The notes beneath the pieces are model-generated. The model ran no database searches and had not been told where the DNA came from. It saw nothing but the letters and a program-made list of their open reading frames with translations. The position numbers and the translations under genes were made by a program. Shown piece after piece: positions 1 through 7,774 of a stretch of DNA of 11,203 nt (positions are counted from its first letter, which is position 1; the number at the start of each line of letters is the position of its first letter). Origin of the DNA: Euperipatoides rowelli (lineage: Eukaryota > Onychophora > Udeonychophora > Euonychophora > Peripatopsidae); assembly GCA_003024985.2 (NCBI GenBank), contig PXIH01S0018804.1, one strand, 5' to 3'.

Positions 1-900
1 TATCTCCACGGATTACTCCAAAAACAACCAATCAAGTTTACAATGTTGGAACATTATTTATTAGCATTTGAAGTAGTGACACCCATATGATACATCCTAC
101 TCCAATTAATTGAAATAAAAACTAAGTAATCTGTGTTGATAAGTTTGCTACGCAGACACAAGTGAAGATATTATTCTGCCCATATTCAAGTAATGTAAAA
201 TACATATAAATAATATTACTATTGTTTTTAGTTAGATTATCATGAGCCTGTTGTTTGTTTTAAAATAATAAAAAATATCACAGTTTATAAATAACTATAA
301 ATAATTTGAAAGTTAAAAAACTTCTCAAATTGTATTCTTTGTTTTTTTTGTGAAAAATTATTTTACTGAATAGCCTAATAGGTTTTTATTTTATTTTCTG
401 AAATTATTTTATATAATAATTTTATCTAAATAAGTCTTGGAATATAATTCTATTGTTATGCTTTTTATTTTTCATAAAGTAATCTTTATTTTTAATTAGC
501 TTTCCTAATTTAATTTAGCTTTTTTATTATTAATATAACTAAAATTCATTAAATCAAAATATGATTTAAAAAGCATATTCAAAACAATTTTTCTTTAGAA
601 CTATAATACACGTGAGTCAATTTTTATTTAATAAATAAAATTCTAAATGATAATTTAAATCTTAAAAAAATAAAGGTCAAGCTTAGTTTTCTAAGATCTA
701 AAGGTAACCTAATTAGACAAAAAAAAAACATCTAGACAGGTAATTTGTTTCTAGTTTTCCAAACATCAAAACAACTTAAAAATATTTTAATAACAGTTAA
801 AAATTTCATCATATAATATCCATCATTCCTCCTATCCCCCCCCCCTTATATTCCAAGAAACAAACTTCTGTATGTACAAAATAATAAAACCATATAGTAG
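1..900. other. AT-rich sequence without a recognisable gene
   Basis: Very AT-rich DNA with frequent stops in all six frames and many short A and T runs. I see no splice-framed open stretch, RNA gene or retroelement motif. The only compositional landmark is a C10 run at 836-845. The stretch ends at the left target-site duplication of the retroposon that follows. Confidence 0.6.
836..845. repeat. C10 homopolymer
   Basis: Ten consecutive C residues in otherwise AT-rich DNA. This is a mononucleotide microsatellite whose length is likely variable or prone to sequencing error. No function is visible. Confidence 0.9.
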
Positions 901-911
901 CCATTTGTATT
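901..911. repeat. Target-site duplication, left copy
   Basis: CCATTTGTATT lies directly beside the T-run that is the poly(A) tail of the minus-strand retroposon. The identical 11-mer recurs at 2029-2039, directly beside the tRNA-like 5' end of the same element. An exact 11-base match placed at both ends of the element is what LINE-type target-primed insertion leaves. Confidence 0.75.
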
Positions 912-989
912 TTTTTTTTTTTTTTTGTTCTTATTGCCTGCCTGATGGCTAAGGTCACACATCATTTATTTACACTATTTACATGTATG

Positions 990-1005
990 TATATATATAT
1001 ATATA
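990..1005. repeat. (TA)8 microsatellite
   Basis: Sixteen bases of alternating T and A inside the 3' part of the retroposon. A simple repeat with no function visible. Confidence 0.85.
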
Positions 1006-1093
1006 CAATGACACTATGTACAATAACAATCTTCTCAGTGGATACCACAGTGATCAGGATTGATTTCCCTTCTTCCATAGTCGTCAGCCATTT

Positions 1094-1161
1094 TTAATTC
1101 CATTTCTTAACTTGTGCACCATAAATCCAAATTTCACTTGTTGAAAGATTACTTGTTATCT
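1094..1161 (-). pseudogene. Possible retroposed terminal exon (splice acceptor, 21 codons, stop)
   Basis: On the minus strand a good 3' splice site (pyrimidine tract and CAG, AG at 1163-1162) is followed by an open stretch of 21 codons ending in TAA at 1096-1094. AATAAA (970-965) and the element's poly(A) follow, so the order resembles a last coding exon plus 3' UTR. The peptide contains STSEIWIYGA, which recalls the closing strand of galactose-binding (F5/8 type C-like) domains (L-S-E-I-x-V-Y-G). That is only a resemblance. Twenty-one open codons are not rare by chance in this sequence. Because the segment lies inside the retroposon bounded by target-site duplications, it would be a copy carried from elsewhere, not a gene in place. 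Confidence 0.2.
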
Positions 1162-1266
1162 CTGGAAAGAGAAAAATTCCCCAGTGTGTTCCGACAGCAA
1201 AAGAAAATTTGCTATTTTATATTATAGGTATTTATTCAACAAATTAATAATCAAATCAAGTATAAA

Positions 1267-1290
1267 GGCCTAGCCCCGAAGGCTGTGGCC
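1267..1290 (-). other. GC-rich hairpin with UUCG-type loop
   Basis: In an otherwise AT-rich element, GGCC at 1267-1270 and 1287-1290 enclose an inner AGCC/GGCT stem. On the minus strand the loop region reads CCTTCGGG, so a C(UUCG)G tetraloop can form in the RNA. It lies about 25 bases before the shared tail motif at 1242-1230. Hairpins near the 3' end can be recognition sites for the reverse transcriptase of a partner LINE; that role here is inference. Confidence 0.5.
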
Positions 1291-1950
1291 TCTATTTACA
1301 CAATAAAATAAAAATATGATTGATAAAACTATGTACAAGGAAATATTTACAAAAATACATAATAAATAAATAAATAACAAAGGTCCCTTGAAATATTAGA
1401 CGACTCATTGCATATCATAAATCTTGTATGAATAGCACCAGATGAAAACTGTAATCCAAAAACACACAAAGTCAGTGAGCCTTATAATCACGTTAAAACA
1501 GTCTATAGCAATCAACGTAATAAACGTTTCACATCTCAAAATCTCCAGGGAACTCAGAAATAAAAACTAACAGGCAGAAGTTCCAGCCTTGAATATAAAA
1601 GATATCCAAACAATGACGAGAAACAAAAGTGAACAAAAGCAATAAGGATTCATCTTCAACNATCATCGTAGTTAAACAGGAACCATACATACTGCTCAAT
1701 CAGAGCCTAGACCAATAAAACGCCCAAATGCATAATTCAGCATTTTAGCCAAAATTAAATCCACTGCTCCGTGATCAGTCCAAAGAAAGTTCTGTTTGTA
1801 TAACCAGAAATTGGTAAATTCCATAATCAATTTAAAAAAGAAAAAAAATGACAAAAGAAATAAAAACTAAAAAGAAAAAAGTAGGCTAAGAAACATAACA
1901 ACGGTGGCCATATTGGCACCATATTAATAATTTTCGGCATCAGAGCTCCC

Positions 1951-2013
1951 GGATCGAACTCACAACCCCTTATATGCAAAACTCCAGTTGCAATGATGTT
2001 AACCACTGAACCA
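1951..2013 (-). promoter_or_regulatory. tRNA-like Pol III promoter (A and B boxes) of the long retroposon
   Basis: The minus strand shows TGGTTCAGTGG at 2013-2003, a full match to the A-box pattern TRGYNNARNGG, and GAGTTCGATCC at 1961-1951, close to the B-box GGTTCGANYCC. Box starts are 52 bases apart, slightly more than in a class I tRNA. Surrounding arms do not pair as a cloverleaf, so this is a tRNA-derived SINE head and not a working tRNA gene. Confidence 0.7.
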
Positions 2014-2028
2014 CCAGCGCAGTATAAC

Positions 2029-2039
2029 CCATTTGTATT
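2029..2039. repeat. Target-site duplication, right copy
   Basis: CCATTTGTATT, identical to 901-911, directly beside the 5' end of the minus-strand retroposon. Confidence 0.75.
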
Positions 2040-2561
2040 GTTTTATTATTTTTAAATAATAATATACTGTACAAAGTAATAGAAATTAAAAATTTACAAG
2101 TTTTAAATCCTATTGGGTGCCTTCTGAAATAGAAATGGAGGATGTAGCTCGCTTAAACTACATAGCATGCATTTATATTGACACCTGTACAAGAATAAAT
2201 AACAAAACCCATGAAAATATCTGGCACCCTCTAGTGACAGGATACTAATTAGCACATTAGTTAGAACTTGCTAATTGAAATCTTGATGACAGACTGATAA
2301 CGTTAAGTTTTTATATGTAATACTTTAAATTTAGGCTCTAAAATCATGTGGTTGCTTATGTTATAGCCACTGGCATTTCATGGTTTGAATTTTTACTCAT
2401 ATCCTGCATTTGATTAAGCTCGACTCCTGTAAAATGATGCCTTATTAGTAATTTTTAAATGTTTAAGCTTTTAAAACCAAAAGTCGAAAAATAAAAACAT
2501 TTTTTTTTAGAAAGATAGTGGACATTTTTTTTTTCAACCATTAACATAGTTAAAAACTTTA
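2040..2561. other. AT-rich interval between retroposon and gag relic
   Basis: No gene seen. It could contain the degraded leader or LTR of the gag-bearing element that follows, but I found no LTR termini or primer-binding site. The only motif worth noting is a CTCF-like site at 2224-2237. Confidence 0.4.
2224..2237 (-). promoter_or_regulatory. CTCF-like motif (12 of 14)
   Basis: The minus strand reads TCACTAGAGGGTGC, matching CCASYAGRKGGCRS at 12 of 14 positions (T for C at the first, T for C at the twelfth). CTCF is an 11-zinc-finger insulator protein conserved in bilaterians. A motif alone does not show binding. Confidence 0.25.
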
Positions 2562-3990
2562 AATAGGGAAGGAAATAATTTACCTCAAGGGATTGAAGTC
2601 ACTCCATTAGTAAATGAGGAAGATCTCACATTACTGGTTAGATCAGCCATGCCAACAATTTTGCAAACAGTTGGTATGCCAACAGCAGCCCAAGATACAA
2701 GTTCTTTACAAATCTACCTTGACTCTCCTACAGTATAATTTAGCAATAAAGTAATGATATTTTCTTAGAACTAATGTAAGTCTAAAAACAGAACACTATA
2801 TCATTGGAGTTAAAAGCATCTGAGTTACAAACCCAAAGAGATTTGGTCCAACAGAATATAAACAATTCACTGCTAAATTCAGAGACATTAAAAAGCGGAA
2901 GCTCATGCTCACAGTGTCCCCACTAACGGTTTCTACTTTTGGGATGCAAAACAATAGCCTAGGTGCTAGGCAATATCGATCAAGCTAACTTTAGTTACTA
3001 GGAAGGCTAGTGTTGATAATAACAATGGAACAAATCTAGTGGTTAGCAATACAGGCATTCTTCAAAGTAATACTAATTCCTGAATAAGTACCCATAATTA
3101 CAATACCCATTACCCAACCAGGAAATATAGCTATGCTTCCAATCTTTCAGGTGACCCTAATGATGTTTACAAGTGCAAAAGATGGTAAATGCATTTACAG
3201 GAATGGTTAAAGATTATAATTAGACACCTAGTACCATGAAACATATAATGGAGCAAAAGCTATCTCTGAGGGCCAGAGCTGCATATTTTGCTGGATTGAG
3301 ACTTTTTGAGGGAATTAGCATAGATGAAAGAATCAAACAATATTTAAGATTCTATTTTCCAACAAGTGAAAAAGATGGGATGGCATAAATGAAGTCAAAG
3401 AGTGCAGACAGATGCCAGGCAAAACTTTAGGCATGTTTTCCCAACATTTAATCATCACTTCTTTTGCTATACAATTCCCTCTAAATCAGATTCTCTTAGA
3501 TCAGTTTTAAGACGCCATCCTGATTCCAGAATTAAAAATTGACATTCACAAAAGAGCTTTTAAGAAACTCAAAGATGCAATAAATTATGGCCTTGATGTC
3601 GAGTAATTTTACATTAGTACTTGCATTCCCAGAAAGGCTTTACTGCTATTATGTCACAAGCCTACAGGGGATCTACTAAAATATATTATGCAGAAAATTT
3701 TAACTACACCCAAGAGTCTGACAGTATTCAAGTTTATAATATAAATAATAGTTCAGAAGTACAAAAAAAAACTGTCTCAAAATAAATTGCCTTGTGGTGG
3801 TTTATGCAAATTCGTCACAAGGCAATTTAGTAAATAATAATAATAAACCTAATTTTGAACATTATAAAAAAGAAAATTATAAATGTAACCATATGCTTAT
3901 ATAAGTTGCTTGTCACATATGTAAGAAGTCGGGACATATAGTCAATCACTGTCCTAATATTATCAGGATTGGTGATGCAGCCATGGCAAC
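2562..3990 (+). pseudogene. Decayed gag of an LTR retrotransposon
   Basis: A series of plus-strand open stretches with protein-like composition lies in gag order, broken by many stops and frame changes. They are 2562-2735 (58 codons, ends TAA), 2804-2923 (glutamine- and leucine-rich, coiled-coil-like), 3224-3385 (contains LSLRARAAYFAGL and DERIKQYL, a capsid-like helical region), 3618-3782 (55 codons), and a CCHC zinc knuckle at 3911-3952. Just upstream of the third stretch, the codon before ACA-CCT is TAG where a tryptophan would fit, a likely point mutation. Gag forms the particle that packages retroelement RNA, and the knuckle binds RNA. One knuckle after a helical capsid region fits Ty3/Gypsy- or BEL/Pao-like elements; I cannot choose between them. 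No protease, reverse transcriptase or integrase motif is recognisable downstream and no LTRs were found. The copy is dead. Confidence 0.6.
3911..3952 (+). other. CCHC zinc knuckle of the gag relic
   Basis: Codons read C-H-I-C-K-K-S-G-H-I-V-N-H-C, an intact C-X2-C-X4-H-X4-C knuckle with the usual glycine before the histidine. This is the strongest single piece of evidence that the surrounding region is a retroelement gag. The frame upstream is closed by a TAA four codons earlier. Confidence 0.8.
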
Positions 3991-5022
3991 TGACAACAAA
4001 TTTATGCCATCATTAAATATGAACTCTACTTACCATTAAGGGCCCTAACAGAGTGGGGTTTGAAATTTAACAAAATACAGTCAGATAAACACTTTAAACT
4101 GATAAAAAATAATTATACTTGCAATGCAAAAATAATTACAAGATTTTTATATGGTCCTACTCTAAAAACTATTGCTCCAAAAGATTGTTATTAGTTATTT
4201 AAACATATTTGTGTAAATGTTGCTCCGGAGATGAATTTTTGTTATCGTATATAGATCCCTATTTACTTCATACATGAACATTCGCATAATTTAATCAGAC
4301 AGTGAGCACCTTTCTTTTGTATTTTTACCAGACCCCTGCTGATGTTTTTAATCCCTTAACAAAAGACACTGCTGTATAACTGCCAATCATGCCTACCCTT
4401 TACTCAACATTTCCCCCTCTTGACCAACCTGAATTTCAGCCAGAATATCTTTTTGTCTAATGTAAAGTGGCTACTTTGTTATTTTTGATGGATCAATTAT
4501 AAGAAAAATTAGTACTGTGGGCTGTTTTACACTCAATTGTGTATGCTGGCAATTAATATTTTTTTAAATTTTAAAGTGTGAATATTTTTTGAAGGACTAC
4601 CATCATCTCTCCGGTATGAGGCACAAATACATTATTTTCCAGCTTATTCAGACCGATATCTACATCTGAAATAAAATTTAACCACACAGGCCCTCATAGA
4701 GTGTGTCTCATGGGAACATTTGGAGCATAAAGACCCTTTACCTTTACATAATCACATGGATATATTGTAGGTACTTTATATCTGATTTCTTAATTCCAGT
4801 ATTAAGTTTAAGCTAATGATAACATGGGATGTCTCAATAGTAGTACCTCTTGATACTAAATTAAGCACTACTTCTGGTATATGCAGTATATCGTTACTAG
4901 CCGATTTGCATTGCCTCATTTGACTTGATTATAGCCTAATCTGTATAGACTGTTACACGGTTCAAAAAGTTGTAATGTGGAAATAAAAATTAGTTAAATT
5001 GTCTGTTGAAATAATTATTGAC
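3991..5022. other. Unassigned interval between gag relic and LINE relic
   Basis: No gene is recognised. Short plus-strand open stretches, for example near 4328-4376, may be further remnants of the gag-bearing element, but no catalytic motif (D-S/T-G protease, Y-x-D-D reverse transcriptase, integrase zinc finger) could be seen. Confidence 0.35.
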
Positions 5023-5310
5023 CTTGTTAAATAATATGGTGCAGGTGTATCAATAATGAAGCATGTTTATGTCACATTTATTTGACCATATCTTGAATAT
5101 TGTGCACCTGTTTGGACGGTTCTACTATATCCCAACATTCAGCAGAGAGCTGTGATAGTCATCCTGGATTATAATTAATGACAGCAGTTATACTATACAG
5201 CTACTGTTCTTAAATTTGGAATCCTTGTCATTTATAGAATTCAGTTAACAAATTTGCAACTAAGTTTTTACCTTATTTTTTACCTTCTACCCACAAGGAA
5301 TTATCTGGCT
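5023..5310 (+). pseudogene. Relic of LINE ORF2 C-terminal region (reverse-transcriptase tail)
   Basis: In one plus-strand frame, 5056-5178 encodes a peptide containing PYLEYCAPVW followed by I-Q-Q-R-A. It is interrupted by an in-frame TGA at 5083-5085 where an arginine codon would fit (I-R-P). This matches the region just after the reverse-transcriptase fingers/palm/thumb in non-LTR retrotransposons of the CR1/Jockey type: Y-x-x-x-I-R-P-x-L-E-Y-x-x-P-V-W, then I-Q-x-R-A. Similarity appears to continue, with further stops and a frame change, through an R-I-Q-L-T-N-like stretch near 5237-5300. In an active element this part belongs to the polymerase that copies its own RNA at the nicked target. 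Here only a 5'-truncated, mutated tail is visible. I could not see where the element's 3' end lies. Confidence 0.55.
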
Positions 5311-5582
5311 TTATAACATGAAACTATGATAAGTATAACTTATTAGAACTACAACATTTGTGAAATTATTATTATTAACTTTATAAAACATTTGAATCTT
5401 GGAATTAAATAGTTATGTGGATATTGTTTCTTAACCCTTTATATGTATGGTATATTAATTTTACAGTATATGTAGATAACTTAGTATTATAATTGTTAGC
5501 ATTCCATAACCTTAATTGGGTCAGAAATTGCCAAACTATATCTACACAATGTTGATTTGTATTAATCAATCTATTGTTGTTA
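5311..5582. other. Interval between LINE relic and Helitron-like array
   Basis: AT-rich sequence with no gene, probably including the decayed 3' untranslated end of the LINE relic. Its last base (A at 5582) is the expected A of an A|T Helitron insertion site. Confidence 0.45.
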
Positions 5583-6490
5583 TCTAACTATAATAAAAGG
5601 CTAGTTTGGTCACTTGGTCAAGATGTCTGTCACGCTGCTCAGCCACCGAAGATGATTTTGCTCTATTTTCTGTCCATAAATGTCACTGTATCCATCATTT
5701 TTGATGAACTTTTAAAGAAGTAACTATAATAAAAGGCAAGTTTGGTCACTTTGGTCATGATGTCTGTCACGCTGTTCGGCCATCTTTGACGAGCTGATGA
5801 CGCCCGGAGATGTTTTTGCTCTATTTTCTGTCCATAGATTTCACTGTATCCATCATTTTTGATGAACTTTTAAACTAGTAAGTATAATAAAAGGCAAGTT
5901 TGGTCACTTTGATCATGATGTCTGTCATGCTGCTCGGTCATCTTCGGCGAGCCGATGATGCCTGAAGATGTTTTTGCTCTTTTTTTCTGTCCATAGATGT
6001 CACTGTATCTGTCATTTTTGATGGGATTTTAAACTAGTAACTCTAACAAAAGGCAAGTTTGGTCATGATGTCTGTCACGCTGTTCGGCCATCTTTAGCAA
6101 GCCGATGATGCCCGGAGATGATTTTGCTCTATTTTCTGTCCATAGATGTCACTGTATCTATCATTTTTGAGGGCATTTAAACTAGTAACTCTAACAAAAG
6201 GCCAGTTTGGTCATGATGTCTGTCACGCTGGTTGGCCATCTTCAGCGAATCGATGACACCTGATGTTTTTGCTCTATTTTCTGTCCATAGATGTCGCTGT
6301 ATCTGTCAATTTTGACAGGCTTTTAAACTAGTAAACTATAATAAAAGGCTAGTTTGGTCATTTTGGTCATGATGTCTGTCATGCTGCTCGGCCATCTTCG
6401 GCGAGCTGATGACACCCGAAGATGTTTTCGATCTATTTTCTGTCCATAGATGTTGCTGTATCCATCATTTTTGACGGCCTTTAAAACTAG
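5583..6490 (+). mobile_element. Non-autonomous Helitron-like element made of six tandem units
   Basis: The ends read A|TCTAACTATAATAAAAGG at 5583 and CTAG|T at 6487-6491. These are the 5'-TC, 3'-CTRR and A|T target of Helitron rolling-circle transposons. The 3' end is preceded by a short hairpin arm (CCATC...GACGG) nine bases before CTAG, as expected. The inside is not protein coding. It is an array of six units starting at 5588, 5724, 5882, 6041, 6189 and 6336, with lengths 136, 158, 159, 148, 147 and 156. Units 2-6 each end in a hairpin 8-9 bases before CTAG followed by T; unit 1 has GAAG instead. The units are clearly richer in G+C than the flanks. Helitron-related elements such as DINE-1, Helentrons and the bivalve pearl family are known to contain ~150-bp tandem repeats. 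A plain satellite array is the alternative. Confidence 0.55.
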
Positions 6491-6491
6491 T
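5588..6491 (+). repeat. Six-copy ~150-bp tandem repeat
   Basis: A direct tandem repeat with consensus landmarks in order: CTATAATAAAAGG start, AGTTTGGTCA, ATGTCTGTCACGCTG, a CATCTTCGG...CCGAAGATG hairpin, GCTCTATTTTCTGTCCATAG, a terminal CATC...GATG hairpin, and TTTTAAACTAGT. Unit 1 lacks about 24 bp including the left arm of the inner hairpin. Units 4 and 5 share a variant start (CTCTAACAAAAGG) and loss of nine bases from the doubled TTTGGTCA, so they are sister copies. Units are not separated by unique spacers, which excludes a CRISPR array. Confidence 0.95.
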
Positions 6492-7421
6492 TCATGAATA
6501 AATAACCCTATAAATAAATTTATTTTATACACTCAATCTGATACAATGTGTCTGAAGAAAGAAGTTTATTTTATACTTTTAATGTAATACTGAAAAATTC
6601 GTTTTTTTTTTGTTTATTTTTTATCCATTTTTATTAAAGTATGACAATGATTATTATCATAACTCATATTTTTTTTACTTTTTAACACTTTACTTATATT
6701 TTTTACAAGAGTTTATTATTTTATTTCTTTTAAAAATATATAAAGAAAAGTTGTCTTAATTTTACTTTGAGGTCTCTAATCCTAACAGAGCCATAATTAC
6801 AGTTTAAAAAGTTTAGTGAAATATCAAGTCTTGAAGATTTTATAGGTGAGTGTTTGGCGCTGATAAAGATTTTATTAAAAATTGCTTACGCTTTGGGCTA
6901 AACGGAATCAAGATATCGAAAGAAAATATATAGAAAGAATAAAAACAAACGAATTTGATGTCAAGATATTTCACTATACTTTTTACTTTTTTCATCTTTC
7001 CCATACTTGATATATCATTGTATAATGAAAATACTTCTGGCAATAATTGAAAATATAGATTAGAATCAATTTCCATTTAGATTTCCAATATGAAAGGAAG
7101 AAAAAAATGGATTTCCTCTAATTTCCTCACAATCCTATTTCTCTTCATTCGTTGTCAGTAACATTCGAGAAAAAAAGACTTAAAATTAAATGGAAAAAAA
7201 ATATATAGAATTATTCCTTGTTATTTCATTTATTATTTAAGTATAAAGATTGAAAATAGATTGAATAGGCAATCACAGGTGTAGGAAACAGTGAAAATAA
7301 AAAGCAATTCCAGAATTCAAAGCAGTAGTTTTTATATATATAGTTTTCCAATAATATCACCTCTTAAAATGAATTCAAAATTATTGAAATACAGCTGACA
7401 TTAACCCAATGATTTGATAAT
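6492..7421. other. AT-rich interval without a recognisable gene
   Basis: Long A and T runs and no protein-like or RNA-gene signal on either strand. A minus-strand open stretch at 6840-7076 (78 codons) has biased, low-complexity composition and no recognisable motif, so I treat it as chance. Confidence 0.5.
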
Positions 7422-7667
7422 ATGCCAGCAGGTGGCACTCTGCTTCATCATGTGTTAAGGAGAATGACCAAATCAGAGAGTAGATTACATGATTCTGGAC
7501 TGGAGGAGGAAAATGGCAACATTTTAATCAGTTGTGGTTCTGATGAGTGCAGATGGAAACAACCTTTATTTCATGATTTGGATTTTGAAAAATTTTTCAT
7601 GCTAGTTCTTATGAGGTTTGTATGCTTAAACTGGCAAGTCAAGAAGTTGCTACTCATCATCTTTTGA
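7422..7667 (+). other. 81-codon open stretch, coding status unproven
   Basis: An ATG-initiated open frame of 81 codons starts with MPAGGTLLHH and contains a more hydrophilic middle (SESRLHDSGLEEENGN) and a hydrophobic C-terminus. I recognise no domain. In DNA this AT-rich a couple of open stretches of this length are expected by chance over 11 kb. The beginning overlaps a perfect CTCF-like motif that could explain its higher G+C. No clear splice sites frame it. Confidence 0.12.
7425..7438 (+). promoter_or_regulatory. CTCF-like motif (14 of 14)
   Basis: CCAGCAGGTGGCAC matches the CTCF core pattern CCASYAGRKGGCRS at every position. By composition-free counting such a match is expected about 0.005 times in both strands of a window this size, so it stands out. 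A second, weaker match on the same strand lies 350 bp downstream. Whether CTCF binds here cannot be told from sequence. Confidence 0.35.
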
Positions 7668-7774
7668 ATTGAGTCCAAGTTGAGTCTTTGCAGTAACCTA
7701 AGTCTGACTTAAGTCCGAGTACATTGACTTTAGCATACAACCAGGGCCCCACATAGGGAAGTTGATGTTACCCA

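Larger units (their letters stand above)
912..2028 (-). mobile_element. 1.1-kb tRNA-headed retroposon (long SINE or SINE with 3' transduction)
   Basis: Read on the minus strand, the element starts at about 2028 with a tRNA-like Pol III promoter (A box 2013-2003, B box 1961-1951). It runs through a long AT-rich body and ends in a poly(A) tract seen as T17 at 910-926. Exact 11-bp direct repeats (901-911 and 2029-2039) bracket it, so head and tail arrived in one insertion. At 1.1 kb it is far longer than most SINEs, which are usually 100-600 bp. A motif at 1242-1230, TTGTTGAATAAAT, also occurs at the 3' end of another SINE in this window (8209-8197). The SINE proper may therefore end near 1228, with the remaining 316 bp being read-through flank carried along (3' transduction). 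That remainder has an AATAAA at 970-965 and looks like the end of a Pol II transcript. A single long SINE family is the alternative. The boundaries are well supported; the internal interpretation is inference. Confidence 0.65.

Noticed and set aside
1904-1920. SRF CArG-like CCATATTGG
   Set aside because: It has only five A/T bases between CC and GG where the motif needs six, and lies inside a retroposon body.
5588-6491. CRISPR-like array of regular repeats
   Set aside because: The units are contiguous ~150-bp tandem copies without unique spacers, in a eukaryotic setting with no cas genes.
6323-6532. Minus-strand open stretch of 69 codons over the last tandem unit
   Set aside because: It lies on non-coding repeat sequence; the same frame is interrupted in sister units.
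6840-7076. Minus-strand open stretch of 78 codons
   Set aside because: Low-complexity composition, no motif, no splice or promoter context; this length is expected by chance here.
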